This document shows, one piece after another, positions 44,216 through 53,821 of a stretch of DNA of 64,000 nucleotides. Source of the stretch: Pedobacter sp. Hv1 (GTDB lineage Bacteria > Bacteroidota > Bacteroidia > Sphingobacteriales > Sphingobacteriaceae); NCBI RefSeq assembly GCF_001412215.1, contig NZ_LLWP01000002.1, positions 248,001 through 312,000 on the forward strand. The letters are read 5' to 3'. The notes beneath the pieces were generated by a model, which searched no databases, was not told the DNA's origin, and worked only from the letters and a program-made list of their open reading frames with translations. Positions within the stretch are counted from its first letter, which is position 1; each line of letters begins with the position of its first letter. The position numbers and the translations under genes are program-made.

Positions 44216-45997
44216 ATGTTTAATAAAACAGAATTAACTGAAAAGCTGACTGCTGAATTACGTGAGTTGGCAAAAAAAGAAGGCATTAACAACGCAGACG
44301 ATTTGCGCAAAAATGACCTTATTGAACAAATTTTACAGCAACAAGCTGATAAAAGCACAAGCGCTGAGGTAGCCCCCGAAAAAGCTACGCCAATTAAAGA
44401 GGCAAAAGTTAAAGCGAACAAGGAAAATGCTGCAGAAAAACCTGTTGCTAAAAAGAGAGCTCGTATTTCAAAAGACGACAAAAGCACTCAGCCTCAACCT
44501 GAACGCGAAAGAATAACCTTATTTGATGAACCACAATTTCGCAATGTAGAACCACAAGCAGAAATTGAAGTTGAACCACCAGTTGTTGTTGTTCCACCAG
44601 ATTTTAACGATGATCCGGAGCGATTGGAAACAATTGCTACCAAATTACAAAATCAGGCCAACCAGTCGCAACAACCTAACCCAGGTAAAAAAGACAGATT
44701 GCCTAAAGAGGCAAGACCTGTTAAAGATGCTAAAAATGTACCTGCAGGCGAAGAAAAACCTGTAAGAGAAGAAAGAGCACCTAGAGAAGAGAACGCCAAT
44801 CGTCCTCAAAAAAACCAGAACAACCCCAACCAGAATGGTGGTAGCCATAAACAAAACGAAACCAGTTATTCTAATCTAGATTTCGACAATACCATTACGA
44901 ACGAGGGTGTTTTAGAGATTATGCCTGACGGTTATGGCTTTTTACGTTCTGCAGATTACAACTATCTTTCTTCACCAGATGATATTTATGTATCACAATC
45001 GCAGATCAAATTATTTGGTCTAAAAACTGGTGATACGGTGAATGGAAGTATCCGTCCACCAAAAGAAGGAGAAAAATATTTTCCATTGGTAAAAGTAATC
45101 AGCATTAACGGCCGAATTCCTGCCGATGTGCGTGACCGCGTTCCATTTGATTATTTAACTCCGCTTTTCCCAACAGAAAAACTCAATTTATTTACAGATA
45201 GCAACAATTACTCTACACGTATTATGGATCTATTTACCCCAATTGGTAAAGGTCAGCGTGGTTTAATTGTAGCACAGCCTAAAACTGGTAAAACCAACTT
45301 GTTAAAAGAGGTAGCCAATGCCATTGCCAAAAACCACCCAGAAGTTTATCTTATTATTTTATTAATTGATGAGCGCCCTGAGGAGGTTACCGATATGGCA
45401 CGTAGTGTAAGAGCAGAGGTAATTGCTTCTACATTTGATGAGCCAGCAGAACGCCATGTAAAAATTGCCAATATCGTTTTAGAGAAATCTAAACGTTTGG
45501 TAGAATGTGGTCATGATGTAGTGATCTTATTAGATTCGATTACCCGTTTGGCAAGAGCTTACAATACAACGGCTCCTGCATCTGGTAAAATATTATCTGG
45601 TGGTGTTGATGCCAATGCATTACACAAACCAAAACGTTTCTTTGGTGCAGCACGTAACATTGAAAAAGGTGGTTCATTAACCATTTTAGCTACAGCATTA
45701 ACAGATACAGGTTCTAAAATGGACGAAGTAATCTTCGAAGAATTTAAAGGAACTGGTAACATGGAGCTTCAGTTAGATCGTAAATTATCTAACAAACGTA
45801 TTTTCCCTGCTATCGACATTACTGCATCTAGTACACGTAGAGACGATCTATTGTTAGATAGAGAGAACCTACAAAGAATTTGGGTATTGCGTAACCACTT
45901 GGCCGATATGAACAGTCAGGAAGCTATGGAATTGGTACAGGCCCAAATTAAAGGCACAAAAACCAACGAAGAATTCTTAATGGGAATGAACGGATAA
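44216..45997 (+). CDS. rho: Transcription termination factor Rho with long N-terminal insertion
   Basis: Rho is a hexameric RNA helicase that ends transcription. Residues 1-45 are the Rho_N domain ([20 protein letters not shown]). Residues ~46-225 are a charged, then Asn/Gln-rich insertion ([18 protein letters not shown]) absent from E. coli Rho. The RNA-binding cold-shock-like domain starts at [16 protein letters not shown] (229-244). The ATPase P-loop is AQPKTGKTN (353-361) and [10 protein letters not shown] is the downstream catalytic block. At 593 residues it is about 170 longer than E. coli Rho. It is preceded by 240 nt of non-coding DNA, room for autoregulation. Confidence 0.96.
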   Translation: MFNKTELTEKLTAELRELAKKEGINNADDLRKNDLIEQILQQQADKSTSAEVAPEKATPIKEAKVKANKENAAEKPVAKKRARISKDDKSTQPQPERERITLFDEPQFRNVEPQAEIEVEPPVVVVPPDFNDDPERLETIATKLQNQANQSQQPNPGKKDRLPKEARPVKDAKNVPAGEEKPVREERAPREENANRPQKNQNNPNQNGGSHKQNETSYSNLDFDNTITNEGVLEIMPDGYGFLRSADYNYLSSPDDIYVSQSQIKLFGLKTGDTVNGSIRPPKEGEKYFPLVKVISINGRIPADVRDRVPFDYLTPLFPTEKLNLFTDSNNYSTRIMDLFTPIGKGQRGLIVAQPKTGKTNLLKEVANAIAKNHPEVYLIILLIDERPEEVTDMARSVRAEVIASTFDEPAERHVKIANIVLEKSKRLVECGHDVVILLDSITRLARAYNTTAPASGKILSGGVDANALHKPKRFFGAARNIEKGGSLTILATALTDTGSKMDEVIFEEFKGTGNMELQLDRKLSNKRIFPAIDITASSTRRDDLLLDRENLQRIWVLRNHLADMNSQEAMELVQAQIKGTKTNEEFLMGMNG

Positions 45998-46002
45998 GAA
46001 AG

Positions 46003-46076
46003 TTTTGAGTTTTAAGTGGTAAGTTTTAAGTTCAACTAACCACTTAAAACTTATAACCTATAACTTACAACTTAAA
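46003..46076. repeat. Degenerate intergenic repeat, locus 2, with hairpin
   Basis: Between rho and pssA lies the same TTAAGT/AACTT vocabulary (AACTTATAACCTATAACTTA). It includes an 11-bp perfect inverted repeat, TTTTAAGTGGT (46,010-46,020) with ACCACTTAAAA (46,039-46,049), that could form a hairpin after rho. No T-tract follows, so termination is uncertain. Confidence 0.65.
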
Positions 46077-46762
46077 TGAAAAAACACATCCCTAATGCCA
46101 TTACCTGTGCCAACCTGTTTTCTGGGTGTATAGGTGTTGTTTTTGCATTTAAAGGCGATCTACAAACCGCAGCTTATTTTGTTTTACTTTCGGGTATCTT
46201 CGATTTTTTTGATGGCATGGTAGCCAGATTGTTGAATGTAAAATCGGCTATTGGCAAAGAATTAGATTCGCTGGCAGACATGGTAAGTTTTGGGTTTTTG
46301 CCAGGTGTGGTGATGTTTCAATTGCTAAAAGTAAGCGATTTCAGTTCTCCTTATCTACCTTATTTAGGTTTTATCATCACCGTGTTTTCGGCCCTTCGCT
46401 TGGCCAAATTTAACATAGACGAAAGACAGACAGAAGAGTTCATTGGCCTCAATACCCCAATGAATACTTTATTTATTGTTTCATTGCCTTTTATCGCATT
46501 AGATTATCCAACTATTATTGGTTCTTCTATGCTATTGTTAGCCATTACGGCTATTACCAGCTTTTTATTGGTAAGTGAAATTAAGATCTTTTCTTTGAAG
46601 TTTAACAACATGACTTGGGCCAAAAACAAGTTCAAGTTTATCTTCCTTATTTTATCGGCACTGTTGATTGTATTTTTAAAGTTTGCAGCCATACCTTTTG
46701 TATTGGTACTGTATATTACCTTATCGGTTTTACACTTTAGAGGTATTGCCAATAAGGCTTAA
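46076..46762 (+). CDS. pssA: CDP-diacylglycerol--serine O-phosphatidyltransferase
   Basis: It transfers serine (or another alcohol) to CDP-diacylglycerol to make phosphatidylserine, the precursor of phosphatidylethanolamine. The CDP-alcohol phosphotransferase motif is complete: D46 G47 x2 A50 R51 x8 G60 x3 D64 x3 D68. Six or more membrane helices and the N-terminus KKHIPNAITCANLFSGCIGV match bacterial PssA type II. At 228 residues the length is usual. The ATG falls at the end of the intergenic repeat. Other alcohol acceptors are possible but less likely. Confidence 0.9.
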   Translation: MKKHIPNAITCANLFSGCIGVVFAFKGDLQTAAYFVLLSGIFDFFDGMVARLLNVKSAIGKELDSLADMVSFGFLPGVVMFQLLKVSDFSSPYLPYLGFIITVFSALRLAKFNIDERQTEEFIGLNTPMNTLFIVSLPFIALDYPTIIGSSMLLLAITAITSFLLVSEIKIFSLKFNNMTWAKNKFKFIFLILSALLIVFLKFAAIPFVLVLYITLSVLHFRGIANKA

Positions 46763-46768
46763 TTACAC

Positions 46769-47146
46769 TTAAAGCTGCTGTTCTAATACGGCTTTTGCCT
46801 CGTCTAGCTGTTTGTAAAGAATTTCGACAAATGCCTTCGCTTCATCAAAAGCTGCCGGAATGCCTTCTATTTCTTTAAGCTCACGGGCATTTCTTTCAAT
46901 TTCTTGCATATGATCTCTTACATCTTCCCTACCTACGTAATAGAATGTTGGTTTCATTTTATGCGCACACTCTGAGGTGGCTTTCCAATCTCTAGCAATA
47001 ACTGCCTGCTCTAAATCGGCCATGTAAATTGGAGTTTGCTTTTGAAAAGCTTCCAACATTTCGATCATAAATTCGGCGCTATCGCCAGACATGTCTCTTA
47101 AATAAGAGAGGTCAAGTGGCTGGGTATTTTTATTGTGATCAATCAT
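46769..47146 (-). CDS. Stand-alone Hpt (histidine phosphotransfer) domain protein
   Basis: The 125-residue four-helix protein has the Hpt motif CAHKMKPTFYYVGR with phospho-acceptor His62, preceded by FMIEMLEAFQKQTPIYMADL, the usual first helix. Hpt proteins pass phosphate between hybrid kinases and response regulators. No kinase or regulator is adjacent, so its partners are elsewhere. A well-formed promoter (TTG-N20-TAAGTTTG) lies directly upstream, with the -7 element only 5 nt before the ATG. Confidence 0.88.
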   Translation of the reverse strand: MIDHNKNTQPLDLSYLRDMSGDSAEFMIEMLEAFQKQTPIYMADLEQAVIARDWKATSECAHKMKPTFYYVGREDVRDHMQEIERNARELKEIEGIPAAFDEAKAFVEILYKQLDEAKAVLEQQL

Positions 47147-47151
47147 CGCTT

Positions 47152-47182
47152 CAAACTTAGATAAAATTGTGATTTAATGCAA
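47152..47182 (-). promoter_or_regulatory. Promoter of the Hpt gene (TTG-N20-TAAGTTTG)
   Basis: On the minus strand TTG (47,182-47,180) is followed by 20 nt and TAAGTTTG (47,159-47,152). Both boxes and the spacing fit the Bacteroidota sigma consensus. The -7 box is 5 nt from the ATG, predicting a leaderless or near-leaderless mRNA. Confidence 0.7.
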
Positions 47183-47252
47183 TCCCATAAAATATATTAA
47201 AACCAATTCATCATTTTATTTTACAGCTTTGAATAACATCCCCTCAAAAAGC

Positions 47253-47756
47253 CTAAGAAATGGCCTTTTTTGCTACAATTAGTGGATCGTTAAGATTTTT
47301 TAACAGCTCCACCATACTTTGTTGAAGAATGGGATGCACCACCTCTGGTGCAATTTCTGCAAGTGGTTGTAACACAAATTTTCTATGCTGCATCTCTACA
47401 TGTGGAATTTGAAGTTCATCGCCCACTTTAACAATTTGATCACCATACAAGATAATGTCAATATCGATTAACCGCGAGCCCCATTTCTCATGTCTAACAC
47501 GGCCCAAGGTTTTTTCAATGGCTAAAACCGTTTCTAATAAAACTGTAGGTGTTAATGAAGTTGTTACACCAATTGCCAAGTTTAAAAAACCTGGTTGGTC
47601 TGTTTTACCCCAGGCCTCTGTTTCGTAAATAGCAGATTTTGCAAAAATAGGCCCCACCGTTTCTTGGATCAATTTCAGGGCATTTTCTAGATACTGTTCT
47701 CTATTGCCCAAATTGCTTCCGAGTAACAAATAAGTATTAATGTTGTCTATACACAT
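47253..47756 (-). CDS. folK: 2-amino-4-hydroxy-6-hydroxymethyldihydropteridine pyrophosphokinase
   Basis: FolK transfers pyrophosphate from ATP to hydroxymethyl-dihydropterin in folate synthesis. Signatures: LLGSNLGNREQYLENALKL at the N-terminus, WGSRLIDIDIILYGD (the HPPK motif with the metal-binding Asp pair) and IPHVEMQHRKFVLQPLAEI. At 167 residues it is the normal monofunctional form. It is divergent from sppA, and a -7 element TAAATTTG lies about 56 nt upstream. Confidence 0.95.
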   Translation of the reverse strand: MCIDNINTYLLLGSNLGNREQYLENALKLIQETVGPIFAKSAIYETEAWGKTDQPGFLNLAIGVTTSLTPTVLLETVLAIEKTLGRVRHEKWGSRLIDIDIILYGDQIVKVGDELQIPHVEMQHRKFVLQPLAEIAPEVVHPILQQSMVELLKNLNDPLIVAKKAIS

Positions 47757-47812
47757 ATCAGGCTAAGCGGTAAGTAAAAAATCTAATGTTCGTTTGTTCA
47801 AATCAACAGGTC

Positions 47813-47820
47813 CAAATTTA
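47813..47820 (-). promoter_or_regulatory. -7 promoter element TAAATTTG for folK
   Basis: Minus-strand match to TAnnTTTG in the folK-sppA divergent gap, predicting a 5' leader of about 50 nt. No clear -33 box at 19-20 nt. Confidence 0.45.
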
Positions 47821-47875
47821 CTATAAGATGCCCGTTCAGTTTTATATATTTACAAAATAAATATTTACCTATCAG

Positions 47876-49648
47876 ATGAGAGAGTTTTTTAAATATGTTT
47901 TTGCAACAGTTGTAGGAATTGTGATTTCTACGGTAGTTCTGGTTGTTTTATTCTTTGTAATACTCGTTGGAGCAATATCTTCAATAGGCGAAGACAAAAA
48001 AGTAGAAGTAAAGAGCAATTCGGTTCTTTTCTTAGATTTAGACCAAGCAATTACCGAGCGTACACCCGAAAATTCTTTAGCAGGGTTGCCTATTATTGGT
48101 GGAAGCGAAAACAAGAGTGTTGGTTTTAACGACTTGATTAAAGCGTTAAAAGCAGCTAAGAACGATGATAATATTGAATGTGTTTACATTAATGTGAGCG
48201 CACCAAATGCAGGCATGGCTACCATGCTCGAAGTTAGAAATGCCATTCTAGATTTCAGAAAAAGCAAAAAACCTGTAATTGCTTATAGCGAAATATATAG
48301 CCAAGGTGCTTATTACCTCGCTTCTGCTGCCGATAAGGTTTACCTTAACCCACAAGGCGCTTTAGAGTTTAAGGGCTTTAGCTCTCAACTTACCTTTTTT
48401 AAGGGGGCATTAGACAAATTAGGTGTAGAAGCTCAAATTATTCGTGTGGGTAATTATAAAAGTGCTGTTGAGCCTTTTATCACTACAAAAATGAGCGATT
48501 ACAACCGCCAGCAAGTAACCGCCTACGTTGGTGGATTATATAAAACCTTTTTACAGGGCATTTCCGAAACCAGAAAAATTAGTACAGATAGCTTATTTGT
48601 ATTGGCAGACGATTATAAAATTCAACTACCAAAAGATGCTTTGGCCTATAAAATGGTCGATGCGTTAAAATATAAGGATGAGGTTTTAGATGAGTTGAAA
48701 AACATTACAGGCAAAGACAAAAAAGCCAGTATTACTACTATCAGCATCAACGATTACATTAAAAACCTACCTGTAGAAGCAACCTATACTAGCAAAAACA
48801 AGGTGGCTGTAATTTATGCCAATGGCGATATTGTAGGTGGCGAAGGTTCTGACCAACAAATTGGTTCTGAGCGTATTTCTAGAGCCATTAGAAAAGCAAG
48901 GTTAGATGATGACATTAAAGCCATCGTTTTACGTGTAAATTCTGGTGGTGGCAGTGCATTGGCCTCTGATGTAATTTGGAGAGAAATTGTATTGAGTAAA
49001 AAGATTAAACCTGTAATTGCCTCTTTCGGCGATGTGGCCGCATCTGGTGGTTATTACATTGGTTGTGCAGCTGATAGTATTTTTGTTCAGCCCAATACCA
49101 TTACCGGTTCAATTGGTGTATTTGGCATCATTCCTAACCTACAAAACTTATTGACCAATAAATTAGGAATCACTTTTGATGGGGTTAAAACCGGAAAATA
49201 TGCCGATATCATGAGCTTAAACCGTCCCTTAACTGCAGGCGAACGTTTCATTATCCAAAATGATGTAAACCATGTATACGATAGCTTTATTACCCGTGTG
49301 GCCGATGGTCGTAAAAAAACAAAAGCACAGGTTGATAGCATTGGTGGTGGCCATGTTTGGATTGGAACAGATGCTGTAAAAATTGGTCTGGCCGATCGCT
49401 TGGGTAGTTTCAATGATGCCATTGTTTCTGCAGCTAAAAAAGCCAAATTAAGTGAGTATAAAGTAGTAGAATATCCAGAAAAGATCGATCCTTTTAAATC
49501 TTTCCTTTCTAATGCTAAAGAAAACATTAGCGTGTACTATACTAAAAAAGAATTGGGCGAGAATTACCTGATCTATAAACAAATGCAAAAAGCAATCGTT
49601 AATTCGGGCATACAAGCCAGAATGGACTACGAGATCCAGATCAAATAA
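47876..49648 (+). CDS. sppA: Signal peptide peptidase SppA, long (67K) form
   Basis: SppA degrades cleaved signal peptides in the inner membrane. One N-terminal membrane anchor (FKYVFATVVGIVISTVVLVV) is followed by tandem S49 domains. The catalytic Lys is in the first domain (VGNYKSAVEPF, Lys195) and the Ser in the second (GDVAASGGYY, Ser390), the split dyad of the long SppA. At 590 residues the length matches. It has a terminator 20 nt past its stop. Confidence 0.94.
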   Translation: MREFFKYVFATVVGIVISTVVLVVLFFVILVGAISSIGEDKKVEVKSNSVLFLDLDQAITERTPENSLAGLPIIGGSENKSVGFNDLIKALKAAKNDDNIECVYINVSAPNAGMATMLEVRNAILDFRKSKKPVIAYSEIYSQGAYYLASAADKVYLNPQGALEFKGFSSQLTFFKGALDKLGVEAQIIRVGNYKSAVEPFITTKMSDYNRQQVTAYVGGLYKTFLQGISETRKISTDSLFVLADDYKIQLPKDALAYKMVDALKYKDEVLDELKNITGKDKKASITTISINDYIKNLPVEATYTSKNKVAVIYANGDIVGGEGSDQQIGSERISRAIRKARLDDDIKAIVLRVNSGGGSALASDVIWREIVLSKKIKPVIASFGDVAASGGYYIGCAADSIFVQPNTITGSIGVFGIIPNLQNLLTNKLGITFDGVKTGKYADIMSLNRPLTAGERFIIQNDVNHVYDSFITRVADGRKKTKAQVDSIGGGHVWIGTDAVKIGLADRLGSFNDAIVSAAKKAKLSEYKVVEYPEKIDPFKSFLSNAKENISVYYTKKELGENYLIYKQMQKAIVNSGIQARMDYEIQIK

Positions 49649-49667
49649 TCCTTGAAAAATCATATTC

Positions 49668-49700
49668 AAAAGCTGTTCAAATTATTGGGCAGCTTTTTTT
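49668..49700 (+). terminator. Terminator after sppA
   Basis: An 8-bp stem (AAAAGCTG with CAGCTTTT) closes a 14-nt loop and runs into seven T residues. Confidence 0.75.
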
Positions 49701-49882
49701 ATTCCCTTACCCCAAAACTCAAACGTTAATAGCTTAATATCAACACTTTAAATCACTAAAGAGTCTAAACTATATAACATATCAATGTAATTATCTGTCA
49801 AAGTAGTATTATATCTACAAAGAATATCAAATTACCCACTTATTTTTGCACTTAGAATAAAAGAGCGTTGAAATTGGATTGA

Positions 49883-49890
49883 TAAATTTG
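49883..49890 (+). promoter_or_regulatory. -7 promoter element TAAATTTG for idi
   Basis: Matches TAnnTTTG and ends 63 nt before the TTG start of idi. No -33 TTG at the usual distance. The flanking 250-nt gap holds nothing else I can identify. Confidence 0.4.
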
Positions 49891-49953
49891 AGGAAGTTTA
49901 ATCAAGAAAAAAACAACGCAGATAAACAGGTGGATTAATATAAAAGTTAAGAG

Positions 49954-50475
49954 TTGACAGAAAACGTAATACTTGTAGATCAATACGATAATGAAACTGG
50001 GATTATGCCTAAAATGGAAGCGCATATCAAAGGTTTACTTCATCGTGCTTTTTCTATTTTTATATTTAATAGTGAGGGAGAACTATTATTACAACAAAGG
50101 GCTTTAGGCAAATATCATTCTGGGGGCAAATGGACAAATACGTGCTGCAGCCATCCCAGATTGGGCGAACAAACCATTGATGCAGCCAATCGTCGTTTAA
50201 AAGAAGAAATGGGAATGGAATGCGACCTGCAATATGGCTTTAATTTCATTTACAAGGCAGATATGCTCAATGGCATTGCCGAACATGAATTTGACCATGT
50301 TTTTTTTGGTTTAAGTAACGACATGCCTAAACCTGTGGCCAATGAGGTAGCCGATTACAAATATGTGAGCATGGAAACCTTAGAAAAAGACATCGAAACT
50401 CATCCAGACCGATATACCGAATGGTTAAAAATCTGTTTCAACAAGGTGATGAAAAGTCACCTCCAAATTTTTTAA
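49954..50475 (+). CDS. idi: Isopentenyl-diphosphate delta-isomerase (type 1)
   Basis: It interconverts isopentenyl and dimethylallyl diphosphate for isoprenoid synthesis. The family N-terminus TENVILVDQYDNETG begins right after a TTG codon, and no in-frame ATG lies near, so TTG is the start. It has the NUDIX-like fold with active-site Cys in NTCCSHPRLGE (Cys64 or Cys65, His67) and the Glu pair in EHEFDHVFFG (Glu110, Glu112). At 173 residues it is full length and monocistronic. Confidence 0.94.
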   Translation: MTENVILVDQYDNETGIMPKMEAHIKGLLHRAFSIFIFNSEGELLLQQRALGKYHSGGKWTNTCCSHPRLGEQTIDAANRRLKEEMGMECDLQYGFNFIYKADMLNGIAEHEFDHVFFGLSNDMPKPVANEVADYKYVSMETLEKDIETHPDRYTEWLKICFNKVMKSHLQIF

Positions 50476-50654
50476 ACCTTAAAACTTAGTGTTCAAATAA
50501 AAAACAAGCCATTTCAGCATACAATTTTAATATTTCTGGCCAAGCTGTTAAGTTTACAGAGTCAATTAGTTAATTAATTGTAATTGTATGAAAATAATTT
50601 AAGCTTTTATATTGAAATTGTTATCTTCACTTTTTAATTTAATAATAAGTAGTT

Positions 50655-50858
50655 ATGACAGGTACAGTAAAATGGTTTAATGATGCTAAAGGCTTTGGTT
50701 TTATAACTCCAGAAGAAGGCGGTAAAGATATATTTTGCCACCATTCAGCGATCCAATCTTCAGGACAAAGATCACTGCAAGAAGGACAAACAGTAGAATA
50801 TACTGTAAAAGAAGGCAAAAAAGGCCCTGAAGCTGAAAACGTAAAAGTAGTTGGATAA
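50655..50858 (+). CDS. Cold-shock domain protein (CspA family)
   Basis: The 67-residue single cold-shock domain binds single-stranded nucleic acid. [17 protein letters not shown] holds RNP1 (KGFGFI) and DIFCHHSAI is RNP2, with Cys-His where VFVHFSAI is usual. The 180-nt upstream gap may include a long 5' leader, as in many csp mRNAs. A strong terminator follows. Confidence 0.96.
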   Translation: MTGTVKWFNDAKGFGFITPEEGGKDIFCHHSAIQSSGQRSLQEGQTVEYTVKEGKKGPEAENVKVVG

Positions 50859-50891
50859 GTAGTAATTTTTTTATTTATTTATTTGATGCAC

Positions 50892-50923
50892 AAAAGCCAT
50901 CCACCCCAGGTAGATGGCTTTTT
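50892..50923 (+). terminator. Terminator after the cold-shock gene
   Basis: A perfect 10-bp stem (AAAAGCCATC with GATGGCTTTT) with an 11-nt loop is followed by T residues, 33 nt past the stop. Confidence 0.88.
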
Positions 50924-51018
50924 GATTTTAGGATATTTTAAAACATTACTTAAGAATTAGAAAATTTTTGCGCATAACTTATTAGGTTTTACTAATTTTA
51001 GCGTCTAAAACTTCCTCA

Positions 51019-52323
51019 TTGTTATCACTTTTTACGTATAAAACCCCAGCAAACTTTGCGAATGCTTTTAAAGAATTCTATCATGTTGCCAATCTTAAGC
51101 AAGTAAGAATTTTAAGCACGGTTATTTTAGCAGTTACTATTTTTAGCAGAATCATTGCCATTTATTACCATGATCAAGTGATCAAAATTGAGAGATATGC
51201 TGAATATTCTTTAATCAATTGGGTCCAAATTACGGGGAGTCTTCTATTTTTAACATTGAGCACTTTTGCATTAAACTCCATCAAATGGAACAAGGCAAGT
51301 AAGAAAGCCCTTACCATTTTGTTTATACTTTTTGTACTGGTTACCTCATTTGCCATTAGCTACGTAGTGTCTACCTACAACACCAAAAATACATTAACCA
51401 TGTTTTTAATTGGCATTGTGGCCGTAAGTTTGTTTTTTATGGTAGAGCGCAACGAAATTATCCTCATCGCTTTTTTCATTATTGCTATTTTTTTATTGGG
51501 CATGGTTATTCCTAAAATTACGTTTCAGGACAAGATCATGAACCTGCTCGCGGCTGTAATACTTGGTTTTATATTGGTCTGTTTTTCTAGGTACAACTAC
51601 TGTTTTAAATCGCAACATTTTGTACGGCTTAAACAGCTCGAAGAAAAAAACCTGGAAATTGCACATTTGAACAATCAAAAAGGAGAGATTTTAGGTTTTG
51701 TTGCACACGATTTAAGAAACCCATTGAACAATATTGAAGCTTTAAGTGGCTTTTTGTTATTGGAAGACAAAGACAATAGTGAGGCCCAAATGATTTCTAA
51801 TGCTGCTAAACAAGCCAAAGAAATTATCAACGACTTAATTGAAGCAGCCAAACAAGATCAACCAAACCTGCAAACAGAAAAACTGGATATTGGGGTTTTG
51901 TTGTTAAGTATTATTCAGAAATGGCGAGCAAATACCAAAAGAGAATTTGTATTTGTACCTACCACAACCGAAATCTTTGCTCAAATCAATTCTTCAAAGC
52001 TAGAACGTGTAATCGACAATTTAATTAGCAATGGTTTAAAGTTTTCTGCCGAAAATACACCGATAGAAATTAAGGTAAACCAACTCAAAAGCAGGATAAT
52101 TATTACAGTTACCGATTTTGGGATAGGTATTCCGGCAAAATTACAAGAGTACATTTTTAATCAGTTTTCTAAAGCAGGTCGCAGAGGCTTGCAAGGCGAA
52201 AAATCTATCGGTTTGGGGCTACACATTGCTAAAAAGATAATTGAGCAACACCATGGTTTGCTGTTAATGAGCAGTAAGGAAAACGAAGGTACTACCTTTA
52301 CCATTCAGCTACCTATTGCTTAG
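51019..52323 (+). CDS. Membrane-bound sensor histidine kinase (no extracytoplasmic domain)
   Basis: TTG is the likely start, since the first in-frame ATG lies inside the fourth membrane helix. Six membrane segments fill residues 28-192 with short loops. A coil is followed by HisKA (LGFVAHDLRNPLNN, phospho-acceptor His230) and HATPase_c (NLISNGLKFS, DFGIGIP, GLGLHIAKK). The compact 6-TM sensor resembles 5TM/6TM-type kinases that sense membrane state. No response regulator is adjacent. Its last 4 nt overlap the end of the helicase gene on the other strand. Confidence 0.9.
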   Translation: MLSLFTYKTPANFANAFKEFYHVANLKQVRILSTVILAVTIFSRIIAIYYHDQVIKIERYAEYSLINWVQITGSLLFLTLSTFALNSIKWNKASKKALTILFILFVLVTSFAISYVVSTYNTKNTLTMFLIGIVAVSLFFMVERNEIILIAFFIIAIFLLGMVIPKITFQDKIMNLLAAVILGFILVCFSRYNYCFKSQHFVRLKQLEEKNLEIAHLNNQKGEILGFVAHDLRNPLNNIEALSGFLLLEDKDNSEAQMISNAAKQAKEIINDLIEAAKQDQPNLQTEKLDIGVLLLSIIQKWRANTKREFVFVPTTTEIFAQINSSKLERVIDNLISNGLKFSAENTPIEIKVNQLKSRIIITVTDFGIGIPAKLQEYIFNQFSKAGRRGLQGEKSIGLGLHIAKKIIEQHHGLLLMSSKENEGTTFTIQLPIA

Positions 52324-53768
52324 TATTCTTCTTGTGTTGTAGCAAACAAGTTTTGCGAAAAATTAACCAAGAACAATTGTTGTTTAGCTCTGGTTACCGC
52401 AGTATATAGCCAACGTAAAAAATCAAGATCTACCATTTCATCAGTTAAATACCCTTGGTCTACAAAAACAGCATCCCATTGGCCACCCTGTGCCTTATGG
52501 CAAGTTACTGCATAGGCAAATTTAATCTGCAGCGCATTGTAATACGGGTCTTCTTTAATGGCCACCATCTTTTCTCGTTTGCTGTTCAGGTGCTCATAAT
52601 CGGCCATCAACCCATCAAACAATAGTTTGCTTTGCGCTTGTGGTAAATTTGGTGTTTCTGCTTGTAAGGTATCTAAAATCACTTTACAGGTAATTGTTCC
52701 AGCATCTGGAAAGTCTAAAAATTCCAATTGCACCTCTGCAAACCTTAACCCATAACGTTCCTCTTCTCTCCTTACCCTAACTACCTTTGCCATGTCGCCA
52801 TTGGCAATAAAAGCAGTATCTGGATTATCTGGTAGCCAAAAATAATTGTTGCGCACCACCATAATCTGATCGCCCCCACTTAATTCTTCATCACGGTACA
52901 GCAACCTTGCTCTAATCTGGTTGTTGTATACGTTAGCCGATTTATTAGAACGGCACACCATCAATGCATTCTCAATTCCAAATTTACTATAGGCATATTC
53001 AAATCCTTCTACCAGTTTAACCCCTGTCATGCTAAAAATATCTTTGTAACTTTTAGTGATAAATTTGGGTAGTGGTTTTTGATCTTCACTGTAGGTATTG
53101 ATCAAGCTTCTTAACATGGTGGCATTGGCCAGAATACCCGATTTCTTTTCCTGCCTTACCACTTCCTTAAGCTCTACAGCAGTAACTTTAAGACCGAAAT
53201 GATCTGTTAAGTACTTTTCATTTAAAGCAGGGCTATCTATGCTGCCTACTGGCGGTAACTGTGCGGTATCGCCCACAAATAACAGCGAACAATTTTTATC
53301 TTTTCCGGTTGGTCCGGGTTGGTACACAAACTCAATAAGGTCTTTTAAAAATGAGGATCCGTTTTGAGGGTTCCATTCATCTGCAATCATCGAAGCCTCA
53401 TCTACAATAAACAAGGTATGTTCTGCCAAATTGGGGGCCAATTGAAAAGCCATGTCCATGCTTACCGCACTGCGTTTGCGGTAGATCTTTTTATGGATGG
53501 TGAGTGCTCTTTTACCAGTATAATTGCTAATTACCTTTGCGGCTCTACCAGTAGGCGCCAATAAAACCACTTTTAACTTAAATTTGGGCAAAGCCTTTAC
53601 CAAAGCAGCCACAGAAGTGGTTTTACCCGTACCCGCATAACCCCTTAAAATAAAGCAACGATCTGTTTCGTTTTTCGCTAAAAAAGTGCTTGCTTTATCA
53701 CAAAAAATCAATTGCTCTGTAGTAGGTTCGAAAGGATACGATTGGGCAATAACATTGGCTTTATCCAT
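52320..53768 (-). CDS. RecD-like superfamily 1B DNA helicase
   Basis: Walker A is GYAGTGKTT (43-51), Walker B FIVDEASMI and motif III GDTAQLPPVG. The C-terminal UvrD_C_2 block is AVTCHKAQGGQWDAVFVDQG, followed by LYTAVTRAK. At 482 residues it lacks the N-terminal extension of full RecD2 and resembles short RecD/Pif1-type helicases common in Bacteroidota. It probably unwinds DNA 5'-3' in repair. Monocistronic and divergent from DUF3822. Confidence 0.9.
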   Translation of the reverse strand: MDKANVIAQSYPFEPTTEQLIFCDKASTFLAKNETDRCFILRGYAGTGKTTSVAALVKALPKFKLKVVLLAPTGRAAKVISNYTGKRALTIHKKIYRKRSAVSMDMAFQLAPNLAEHTLFIVDEASMIADEWNPQNGSSFLKDLIEFVYQPGPTGKDKNCSLLFVGDTAQLPPVGSIDSPALNEKYLTDHFGLKVTAVELKEVVRQEKKSGILANATMLRSLINTYSEDQKPLPKFITKSYKDIFSMTGVKLVEGFEYAYSKFGIENALMVCRSNKSANVYNNQIRARLLYRDEELSGGDQIMVVRNNYFWLPDNPDTAFIANGDMAKVVRVRREEERYGLRFAEVQLEFLDFPDAGTITCKVILDTLQAETPNLPQAQSKLLFDGLMADYEHLNSKREKMVAIKEDPYYNALQIKFAYAVTCHKAQGGQWDAVFVDQGYLTDEMVDLDFLRWLYTAVTRAKQQLFLVNFSQNLFATTQEEY

Positions 53769-53807
53769 TTAGCAAAGATGCAATGGTAATGTTATAGAAA
53801 AAAGAAT

Positions 53808-53815
53808 TATTTTTG
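53808..53815 (+). promoter_or_regulatory. -7 promoter element TATTTTTG for DUF3822-rsmD
   Basis: Matches TAnnTTTG and ends 6 nt before the ATG, so transcription would begin at or next to the start codon. Confidence 0.5.
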
Positions 53816-53821
53816 CACCAG

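Noticed and set aside
50476..50654. Riboswitch or thermosensor in the cold-shock leader
   Set aside because: The gap is long enough, but I see no stable, specific structure or conserved box that I can name.
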